DNA of 12,272 nt. Origin: Willaertia magna. Taxonomy: Eukaryota; Heterolobosea; Eutetramitea; Acrasida; Naegleriidae. Positions 1 to 7,270 of the stretch are shown here, in pieces (the first letter of the stretch is position 1; every line of letters begins with the position of its first letter). The notes beneath the pieces are model-generated. The model did not search any database. It was not told the DNA's origin and saw only the letters and a program-made list of their open reading frames with translations. The stretch is taken from positions 1 to 12,272 of the forward strand of contig CADWAF010000307.1 of assembly GCA_902984215.1 (NCBI GenBank). Reading direction: 5' to 3'. The position numbers and the translations under genes are program-made.

Positions 1-31
1 TTTGGTTTGTTTTTGTGTCAAGAAATACTTT

Positions 32-2186
32 TTATTGTTCAATGTTAATGGTTGCCTTTTTCCACTTTAACTTTTTGTTATATAAATAACTATTTAATTC
101 ATCTATTATTTCTGTTTTGTCAGTGCCATGATATTTTTTTACAATTTCATCTTTTAATTGTAAAAGTAAATCTCTATCTTTAAAATCATTTACAATAATA
201 GATATTGATATTTTATAAATCTTAAATTCCTTTGATAAATCATATTTCAATTGAATTTCATCTTTTTGAAATGAATAAGATAAAAACACTTCTTGTAAAA
301 TACTTTTTGGTGCTCTAAACATTTTCATAACATTACAAACATTATAAATATTTAAAACACTATTAGATTCTGCACGATTGGGTTTTCCTTTAAAGAACTT
401 TGCAATAGCTCCTGATATTCCACCTCCACTACTTGATTGACCAGTGGCATCACCATAATTTTCTTTTAATTCAAAAGCACTACAATTAGTAAGACCTTCT
501 TTTGTTGCTTTTTGAAATGCACTTATAACTCCTTTCCAATCACCAATCTTACTTCTGCTAACAATCATTTCATATAAATAACGATGTAAAGATAATTGAA
601 ATAATTTAGCTAATCCCTTTGGTGAACTTAATTTTTCTTCACTAGCAAAAGGATGATAAAAACAACAATAACGTAAAGTATCAGCTACTGTTGTATTATA
701 AATATTATTTCTTGGATAAGATTGAAATACAGCCTCTTTTGTTGCAATAACTTTATCAAATTCATCAATTTTTAATTGTCTTGATATTAAATGTATATAA
801 TTAGATATGTGTTTAGTTAACTCAGCTGAACAATTTAATGAATATTTTAAATTATTAAAGTTAGTATTGTTTGTAGGTGAATTATCAATAGCTTGAGCGT
901 TCTTTTGTACAAAAGATAATAAATGTTCTAATGCATCTAATTTTTCAAATGGCTTTATAAAATTAATGTTTTTGTTTTTTAAATAGTTAACTTACATTTA
1001 CAATTTTTAAGGCCATTGTATAAAGTGCCATTAATTCTTCTCTAACCATTCCACAATATTTATACACACGTTGTAAAGTTTTTAAATCTCCTAATCTCTT
1101 TAAATATTTACAATAAATATTCAAATAAAAATAATTAACAGAATCTGCATCTAATAATAATTGCATAAAACTACGAAAAGTTAAAGTTTGTTCTAAAAAT
1201 AATATAACAGGTATAATAATATCATAATTTACAAAAGTTCCAAATTTAGTTAACATTCTATATTTCTCAGAATATGTTCTTAATTTTCTTAAATTACAAT
1301 AAGCTTGTATCTCTTCCTCCAATAATAAATTATAATCTTTTCCCATTAAATTTTTATATTTAAAAACATTTTCATCAAAATCATCATACAATTCATCAAA
1401 TGAATTATTATTATTATCTTTTCCTTTTGTTAAAATCATCTTATCATATTGTGTACATGTTAATCCATCTGCAATTTTATCTATTAATGTCATTGGTATA
1501 TCAAAATAGTCATCAAAATCTTTATGTCCATTTTGAACTAAATCTTCTAATGGAATATTATCTAGTTTCTTTTGTAAATTAAATTTTTCAATTTCTAATT
1601 GAGATACTTGTAATTGTAATGATTTAATTAATTCTTTACTCTTCTTTAATTCTTCTTCTAAATTATTATTAAAATTATTATTATTAGAAGAAGAAGAGGA
1701 TGTTGGAGTTGTAGGAAGTAAAGGCTTAGGAGTTACAGTTGGCAAAGGTTTTGTTACAACATTTGGTAAAGGTTTTGGCGGGAGATTTTTTTGTTGAGTT
1801 ATTGGTTGTTGTTCTATTATTGTTGTTGTTGTTGGGGTAGATGGTTGTTTAGAATTACTATTAATGAGATTATTGGAAGAGGTGGTTGTTGTTGGTGTAG
1901 AATTATTAGTTTTTGATGGTTTTGTTTTAGTGGTGGGTTCATCACCTAAAGAAAGCCAATCCATTTCATCAACTTTTGATTTCACACCAACTACATTGAC
2001 ATCATATGCATCGAAATCATCTGATTGTTTATTTGTTTCGGAAGATGATTCATTATTATTAAAACTATTTAATGAATTATTATTTTCATTATTGGATTTC
2101 ACAATACCACCACTTAAAAGAAAAAGTGGATCTTCTTCCTCTAAAATTCTTTTTTGTTGTTGTTTCTTACGTGCCCAACTACTCAT
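32..2186 (-). CDS. VIPAS39: VIPAS39/SPE-39 homologue (VPS33B-interacting trafficking protein), two exons
   Basis: Exons are 2186-996 and 952-32, joined in phase 0 to give 703 residues. In animals this protein partners VPS33B (the CHEVI complex) in endolysosomal sorting; that role here is by homology. Residues 1-175 are low complexity (Asn, Ser, Thr, with repeated K-P-L-P near 138-156). Residues 176-209 look like a coiled coil, and the rest is the Vps16-C-like helical region. Conserved stretches include VILFLEQTL (327-335), the RYCCFYHP segment with a downstream SSPKGL just before position 568, RSKIGDWKGV, and a C-terminal KLKWKK. These match the order and spacing I know from the animal protein. 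The animal form is about 490 residues; the extra length is mainly the N-terminal disordered part and Asn-rich loops. The start at 2186 is the first ATG of the open frame. The gene is divergent from the reductase gene, with 148 nt between the start codons. Confidence 0.87.
953..995 (-). other. spliceosomal intron (43 nt) in the VIPAS39 homologue
   Basis: On the minus strand the intron begins GTAAGTTAAC and ends TTATAAAG. Without removal, translation stops two codons past the donor. With removal, the frame continues in phase 0 (N397 followed by PFEKLDALEH) through 306 more residues that match the family. Confidence 0.9.
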
Positions 2187-2334
2187 TAATTACAGACAAT
2201 TAATATTAATTTTTAAAATCTTGCTATTTTTTTTGATTAAGTCAAAATTCCACATTTTGCTGTCAATCCTTTCTCTCTTCTCCTTAAACAGCAGACAAGA
2301 TGATTACAAGAAGAAGGTGGGATTGAAAGAAAAA
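2187..2334. promoter_or_regulatory. divergent intergenic promoter region
   Basis: This 148 nt gap lies between two start codons on opposite strands, so both promoters must sit in it or overlap the genes. It holds an AT-rich stretch with T runs and a C/T-rich stretch (about 2265-2285). No element can be assigned with confidence. Confidence 0.5.
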
Positions 2335-3069
2335 ATGAATAAAACAAGAAACATTTTAGTTTATGGAGGTTTCGGAAATTTAGGTAAAAACTTAATAACT
2401 ACATTAAAGAATAAACCAACATCATCTTATCAAATTATTTCAATTGATTTTCAAAAGAATAAAGATGCAAACCATTCCATCGTTTTAGATTTAAATAAAA
2501 TCAAATCTAATTGGATTGAACAAGCATTATCTATTGAAAAGGAATTAAGCTATCTTCTACAAAATAATAAATTAGAAGCTATCTACAATGTAGCAGGTGG
2601 ATTTACTATGGGTAACTTAAAAGATGATAATCTTTTCGAACAAGTACAAAGTATGTTCCAAATGAGTGTACAAACCTCTATTCAATCATGTAAATTGGGA
2701 AATAAGTTTTTAAATGAAAATGGTTTGTTAGTGTTACCTGGTGCTAGTTCTGCAAGTAATCCAACTCCATTTGCATTGGCTTATGGTTTAGCAAAGTCAA
2801 GTGTACATCAATTAGTTAGAAGTTGTTCAAATAATAAAGTTGTTGGGTTACCTGAAGGTACTTGTACAGTTGGTATTATGCCAGTGATTTTAGATACTTT
2901 ACAAAATAGAGAGGCAATGCCAAACGAAGATTTTACAAATTGGACACCATTACAACACGTTTCTGATAAATTAATGTTATGGTTGGAAGAAAATCAAGAA
3001 AGACCAAAGACTGGTAGTTTAATAAGAATTGTGACAAAGAAAGGAGATACAATATTTATTGAAGAGTAA
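2335..3069 (+). CDS. QDPR: quinoid dihydropteridine reductase
   Basis: The 244-residue protein has the same length as human dihydropteridine reductase. It reduces quinonoid dihydrobiopterin with NADH to regenerate tetrahydrobiopterin for aromatic amino acid hydroxylases; it is cytosolic. It is a short-chain dehydrogenase: the dinucleotide loop YGGFGNLG is at 10-17, NVAGG at 85-89, LPGASSA at 134-140, and the catalytic Y150-x3-K154 lies in AYGLAKSSVHQL. The family-specific PVILDT (183-188), NREAMPNEDF and WTPL segments, and the GSLIRIVT strand near the end, are all present. The open frame runs upstream to about 1864, but only inside antisense gene 1. The ATG at 2335, preceded by an A-run, gives the exact family N-terminus. 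No intron. The next gene starts 77 nt downstream on the same strand. Confidence 0.95.
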   Translation: MNKTRNILVYGGFGNLGKNLITTLKNKPTSSYQIISIDFQKNKDANHSIVLDLNKIKSNWIEQALSIEKELSYLLQNNKLEAIYNVAGGFTMGNLKDDNLFEQVQSMFQMSVQTSIQSCKLGNKFLNENGLLVLPGASSASNPTPFALAYGLAKSSVHQLVRSCSNNKVVGLPEGTCTVGIMPVILDTLQNREAMPNEDFTNWTPLQHVSDKLMLWLEENQERPKTGSLIRIVTKKGDTIFIEE

Positions 3070-3146
3070 ACATTTGAGTAAAATATTTAATTCTTTGTAA
3101 ATTTTAACAAATCAAATGTCAATCATCACAAAAAAAATTAAAAAAA

Positions 3147-3947
3147 ATGTCTTTGGATTCAATCCAACAATCTATTTCTTCACTTTTAAATCCAAAATTT
3201 GAACAATGTAGATTTATTACTAACATCACACAATGGTTAGCTAAAAATAAGAAACGTAATGTTAAATTTTCTTTAGTTTATCATATTCAAAACTTTGGAG
3301 AATATGCAATATTTATTTTTAAAGATAATTCTGAATGTAAATTAATTGAATGTATTCCATTAAAGAAATATCATTTTTTTATGAAATTAAAATATAATAA
3401 TAATAACAATAAGAATAACAATAATATTTTATCAAATTTATTTAGAATAGAAATATTACAAATTACAAATGAAGGTGAAAAGAAATATTTTGAATTTGAA
3501 TTAAATAATGATTTACAATTTTTACAATTTATTTATACAATGATTAAAGTAGTTGATCATATTTGTAAAGCTAAATATAAAAAATCAAATGAAGAACAAA
3601 TAATTACAATGGAAAGTGGCCCAGAAAAAGTTTATTTTAATGATATTTTTGAAATACCTTCAGAATTATTAACTAAAATGAAAGGATTTAATTCAATAAT
3701 GAATTCAAATAAGAAGAATGAAGTATTACAACTTCCAATTTCTTTATTTTTGATGACATCTTCAGTTTCTTATGAATTACAATTGAGAAAGAGAGAAAAT
3801 TATTTACAATTATCTCAACAAAAAGAGACTTTAATTCAACAATTAAATAATATGAAAAATCAACAATCACAACAAGGAAATAAACGTTTATCTGTAATTT
3901 TAAATAATAATAATAATAATTCATTACAATTTAAATTTTGTAAATAA
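3147..3947 (+). CDS. uncharacterised Asn-rich protein, possibly PH-like fold
   Basis: I do not recognise this 266-residue protein. Residues 38-82 alternate hydrophobic and polar positions like beta strands, and an Asn/Lys insert follows (84-93). Further strand-like segments (98-119) lead into a helix-like segment (123-140, rich in F, I, V). That pattern resembles a pleckstrin-homology-type domain but is inference only. Residues 210-245 are rich in Gln, Lys and Glu and could form a coiled coil; a second Asn run is at 253-258. There is no signal peptide, convincing membrane helix or catalytic motif. The ATG at 3147 follows an A-rich leader and codon use matches the neighbours, so the gene looks real. 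It converges on the phosphofructokinase gene with only 31 nt between the stop codons. Confidence 0.75.
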   Translation: MSLDSIQQSISSLLNPKFEQCRFITNITQWLAKNKKRNVKFSLVYHIQNFGEYAIFIFKDNSECKLIECIPLKKYHFFMKLKYNNNNNKNNNNILSNLFRIEILQITNEGEKKYFEFELNNDLQFLQFIYTMIKVVDHICKAKYKKSNEEQIITMESGPEKVYFNDIFEIPSELLTKMKGFNSIMNSNKKNEVLQLPISLFLMTSSVSYELQLRKRENYLQLSQQKETLIQQLNNMKNQQSQQGNKRLSVILNNNNNNSLQFKFCK

Positions 3948-3978
3948 TTTTGTAATTATTTTTATTAAGGTTTTGTAA

Positions 3979-5292
3979 TTATTGTACAAGATGTTCAAAT
4001 TGTTGTCTGAATTCTTCAACAGAACACTTTGCAATCTTTGCAAATTTGTGTAAAGTATTTTCATCCTCAAAGTCTTTCTTTGTTAGTCTAATCATATATT
4101 TTTGTGCAACCTTGAAACCTTCATTCTTACAATCTACATTTCTTACTCTTGTCTTTCCTGTCTTTGGATCTTTAAGGTCATCAAAACTTAAAGGTGCCAT
4201 CTTTTCTCCTGTGAAACAAATTAATGCCTTAGAACCTCCATTCAATAAATATTCAACTGCACCAAAACCTAAATCTCTTGTATATTCTCTGTCAAATGCA
4301 TTTGGTGGAGCACATCTTAATTCATAACCTAACATCTTTTCAGTAAAGTTAATTTTAAGACCACGTTTAGCAACTCTATTACGCATTTCATCTCTAACAA
4401 GTCTACCAAAATCTAATTCAGCTAATGCAATATGGTCATGAGCATCATATTTTAATTGGTCACCAAAACAATCTTTTAATTCTTCAACACTCATTCTTTC
4501 TAATAATCCTTCAGCTAATACAATTACTCCATGATCCTTTCCATGTGACAATCTTTTAATAATTGTACCTTCCATAATGTCACAAACCTTCTTTAAACTA
4601 ACTCTTTCACCAAATTCTTCTGGAATTAAAGTTAAAGTAGCACCTGCAGATTTACCAATACCTAATGCTAAATGTCCAGCTTGTCTACCCATAGCAATCA
4701 CAATAAAATAACGAGAAGCAGTTTGAGCATCTGTCATTAAATTTCTAACAATTGATGTACCAACTTCTCTTGCAGTTTGAAAACCAAATGTTGGAACACC
4801 ATAAGGTAAAGGTAAATCATTATCAATAGTTTTAGGAACGTGACAAACTCTAATTGTATCTTTAGCTGCAGTTGCAACAGACATACTACTAAATGCTGTA
4901 TCATCACCACCAATAGTAACTAATAATGATACATTATGTTTCTTTAATTGATCTACACACTTTTGTAAATCTTCTTGTTTTCTAGTTGGATTTGCTCTAG
5001 ATGTTCTTAAAATAGAACCTCCTTCAAAGTGAATTCTAGAAACTTTTTCAATTGTTAATTCAACTATTTTACTATCATCTTGTAAGATTAAATTTTGGAA
5101 TCCATCTAAGAAACCAAGTACTCTATATCCATTATTAATTGCTTCAATTGTAACTGCACTAATAACACCATTAATACCCTAATAATGTTAAATAAATCAA
5201 TTAAAATAGATACTTACTGGTGCTGGACCACCTCCTACTAATACACCAATAGTTGGTTGTTGGCTTGATGATGTTGTTGTTGATGTTTCCAT
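3979..5292 (-). CDS. pyrophosphate-dependent 6-phosphofructokinase, two coding exons
   Basis: Exons are 5292-5218 and 5178-3979, joined in phase 0 to give 424 residues. The enzyme transfers phosphate between pyrophosphate and fructose 6-phosphate in glycolysis and can run in reverse. The phosphoryl-donor loop GGGPAPG (20-26) is split by the intron. GGDD is at 115-118 and PKTIDND at 140-146. The Asp at 118 and the Lys at 141 replace the glycines of ATP-dependent enzymes, the accepted signature of PPi specificity. The catalytic Asp is in TIDND. MGRQAGHLA (188-196) and PEEF (211-214) fit the fructose-6-phosphate site, as does a later GYELRCAPP segment. PPi-PFK is known from Naegleria, and the length is close to that short form. 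An AATAAA lies 13 nt past the stop on the minus strand (3966-3961). Confidence 0.95.
5179..5217 (-). other. spliceosomal intron (39 nt) in the PPi-PFK gene
   Basis: The minus strand reads GTAAGTATC at the donor and ACATTATTAG at the acceptor. Removal joins GGGPAP to GINGVIS, restoring the conserved N-terminal loop of the enzyme. Unspliced, the frame meets TGA at its seventh intron codon. Confidence 0.93.
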
Positions 5293-5302
5293 TTTATTTG
5301 TT

Positions 5303-5452
5303 CTATAATTATCACCAAAGTCACAACAACAAAAAGATATTCATAGTAACAATAGCCAATTAATGATTACAGCATTTTTAAATTCAGCAAGCATTTTCAT
5401 AATGGTCGTTCATCCAAAATTAAAATACACAAATGAAAAGAATTAAGCTTAC
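5303..5452 (-). other. probable intron in the 5' UTR of the PPi-PFK gene
   Basis: Upstream of the ATG at 5292 the minus strand has a donor-like AAG/GTAAGC (intron start 5452) and an acceptor-like TGATAATTATAG (intron end 5303), ten nt before the start codon. At 150 nt it would be about three times longer than the coding introns here. If retained, it adds several upstream ATGs with short frames. No reading frame or known RNA gene was recognised inside it. The assignment rests on the splice sites only. Confidence 0.5.
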
Positions 5453-5772
5453 CTTCTGTTTTTTTTGACTTGTTGTTATTGTTACTTGGTTGTTATTTAA
5501 AATAAAACTCTTGTTTGTTATTGATTTATTGGATAATCGGATAGCTATTTGAATATTTTATGAAACTTTTATTCTTATAATTTCTGCTAAACAAAACTTT
5601 CAAGCAGTAATTTATATTGGAAATTCAAAAATAAAGAAATTCCTGATGTGGATCCTTCCCTAGTTTAGGGTTTTAACCTTATTTTTGATTTTCATTGTAA
5701 TTGTAATTACTAGTAAGGTAATTGTATTGTTGACATTCCCGCATTCAATAAACTACAAATAATTTATTATTA
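5453..5772 (-). promoter_or_regulatory. intergenic region upstream of PPi-PFK with telobox-like motif
   Basis: No gene is seen in these 320 nt. The region should hold the PFK promoter and the 3' end of the gene at 5773. Visible elements are a CCCTA-GTT-TAGGG inverted repeat (5658-5670), which runs into TTTAGGGTTTT (5664-5674; AAAACCCTAAA on the minus strand), a perfect 10-nt palindrome TTACTAGTAA (5707-5716), and AATAAA on the minus strand at 5768-5763, just past the stop of the next gene. Function of the motifs is unproven. Confidence 0.4.
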
Positions 5773-7002
5773 CTAATATTGAAAGTAATCATTTGTGAAG
5801 AAATTTCTATTGCTTCTTCTTTGTCTTTGGGGAAGAATAGGTATTGGTTTTCTCCTATCTGTCATTGCTTGTGTTAGTTGTGCATTTCCTTCTTCTAAAG
5901 TAGTTTCTTCATTAATTTTCTTCTTTTTTATCTCTTTAATTGAAGGTTTTTCAATAACAATATGATTAAAAGCTAATGGATGATAAGGTTCAATAGATGG
6001 TTCAATGAAAGGTATTCCCATTGGATTATCTTGAAATAATTTCTTATCTTTCTTTGATTCAAATACTTTCATTACTTGTTTTGAAAATTCATATTGTCTA
6101 TTAATTTTATGTTGTAAGTAATGTAATTGATTATTATCATCTAATAAATGACTGTTATTTATAATTCCTTGTTTTAAATAATCTAATTGAGGATTAACTA
6201 AAAGAGAAGAATTATTTGATAAAAATTGAATAGAGTGTAATTCTTTCTTTTGTCTTTCTTTTGCTCTTTCCAACAATCGTTGTCTTTCCATTTCAGAAAA
6301 TTCTTCAATTGTTAAATCTTTTTGTTCTTCTTCTTTTCTATTATTCTTTTCTTCTAAATATCTTTTATATAAATCTTGTGCGTAATCCTTTTTATTTGGA
6401 TAATTCAAAGAAATTTCCTTTTCAATTAAACTTTCTTCATTAATACATTTATGTGAAAGAACATTTAATAATTTATTAAAAAATGTTCTTTCACCATCGT
6501 AATAATCAATTGGATTTAAATTTTGTGGTAAATAAAGTAATCTGTATTGTTCTTCTAATTTCTTCTTTTTATTACTCTTCTTTCTAGATAATGTTTTTGT
6601 ATTTTCCAAAATTGGTAAATCATATCTTTTTATTACATCTTTTCTTGTTGGAATCGTTTCTTTATTTTTTGTTGTAGTATTTGTTGTTTGAGAAGGTAAT
6701 GTTAAAATGATATCTTCTTGTAAAAATTGTTGATTTCCTTTACGTAATTTAAAACGATTATCATTTTCTTTTCCGAGATATATTCGTTGATCTAAAACTG
6801 TATTCCATAAATAATTATAAAAATAATAACCCTTTTCAATTAAATTATCAAAAGAAGGTGAAAATTTATTGTTCTGTTGGTAATTATTATTTAATGAATT
6901 ATTCAATGTGAAATCCCTTTCGTTTTTAATATTTTCTACATTTCTAATTAACGATTCAATTACTTCCTCAAATACAGTATTATTATCGGTTGGCATTTGC
7001 AA
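5773..7002 (-). CDS. uncharacterised basic, charged protein
   Basis: I do not recognise this 409-residue protein. It is one uninterrupted frame. The N-terminus (1-50) is Asn-rich and probably disordered. Residues 53-80 contain an aromatic-rich segment (GYYFYNYLW) that could be folded. A Lys/Arg cluster (139-148, SRKKSNKKKK) could be a nuclear signal or an RNA contact. Residues 205-255 are strongly charged (Lys, Glu, Arg) and probably form a long helix. The C-terminus has PIPILPQRQRRSNR (387-400) and ends in aromatic residues. There is no signal peptide or membrane segment. The start could be M1 (7002) or M3 (6996); both lie in a weak context. It is divergent from the ABC transporter gene. A minus-strand AATAAA lies 4 nt past the stop. 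Confidence 0.75.
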   Translation of the reverse strand: MQMPTDNNTVFEEVIESLIRNVENIKNERDFTLNNSLNNNYQQNNKFSPSFDNLIEKGYYFYNYLWNTVLDQRIYLGKENDNRFKLRKGNQQFLQEDIILTLPSQTTNTTTKNKETIPTRKDVIKRYDLPILENTKTLSRKKSNKKKKLEEQYRLLYLPQNLNPIDYYDGERTFFNKLLNVLSHKCINEESLIEKEISLNYPNKKDYAQDLYKRYLEEKNNRKEEEQKDLTIEEFSEMERQRLLERAKERQKKELHSIQFLSNNSSLLVNPQLDYLKQGIINNSHLLDDNNQLHYLQHKINRQYEFSKQVMKVFESKKDKKLFQDNPMGIPFIEPSIEPYHPLAFNHIVIEKPSIKEIKKKKINEETTLEEGNAQLTQAMTDRRKPIPILPQRQRRSNRNFFTNDYFQY

Positions 7003-7270
7003 TAAACATTTTTAATATTCTTGAAAGAATAGGGGAAGTGAATAAAATACTTCTACCTTACTGCAGATAGGAAGATTTTCTTTCCAGGAGAATTATTTTG
7101 ATTTTTTAAAAAAATAAAAATTAATTTTCCAAAATCTTTAAAAAAAATTGAATTTTTCCTTTGCTTTTAAACGGACTGTAACACTTGTATCATACAAAAT
7201 CATAGTATTTATTTATTGTTAGAGTCTGTAAATTCATAATTGTATATTTATTTATTAATTATAAACAACA
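7003..7270. promoter_or_regulatory. divergent intergenic promoter region
   Basis: This 268 nt gap lies between two divergent start codons and holds no gene. It contains homopolymer A and T runs (about 7105-7150). Two exact copies of TATTTATTTATT (7206-7217 and 7245-7256) sit close to the transporter start and may be promoter or leader sequence. Nothing further can be assigned. Confidence 0.45.

Noticed and set aside
1400..1582. Plus-strand open frame opposite the VIPAS39 homologue
   Set aside because: It is a shadow frame antisense to a well-supported exon, with a Tyr/Leu-rich composition from AT-rich complement and no motif.
1790..1900. TTG/GTT microsatellite as a separate repeat element
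   Set aside because: It encodes Thr/Asn/Gln-rich low complexity in gene 1 exon 1 and is not an independent repeat.
1864..2334. N-terminal extension of the dihydropteridine reductase frame
   Set aside because: It is mostly antisense to gene 1 exon 1. The family N-terminus starts exactly at the ATG at 2335, giving the standard 244 residues.
3688..3924. Minus-strand open frame opposite the gene at 3147
   Set aside because: Shadow of an Asn-rich coding region; the Tyr runs are just complements of Asn codons.
4046..4327. Plus-strand open frame opposite PPi-PFK
   Set aside because: Antisense to strongly conserved enzyme sequence, with no recognisable domain.
5658..5674. Telomere repeat or internal telomere scar
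   Set aside because: Only one TTAGGG-like unit is present, with no tandem array; it is better treated as a single short motif.
5453..5772. tRNA or other structured RNA in the longest gene-free stretch
   Set aside because: No A/B box pair or cloverleaf was visible on either strand by eye.
6261..6443. Plus-strand hydrophobic open frame
   Set aside because: Antisense to a Lys/Glu-rich helix region, whose complement automatically looks Phe/Leu-rich and membrane-like.
7020..7075. Possible 5' UTR intron upstream of the gene at 7002 (GTAAGG donor, TTTCAAG acceptor on the minus strand)
   Set aside because: The donor departs from the local GTAAGT consensus and the acceptor is weak, with no protein-level check available.
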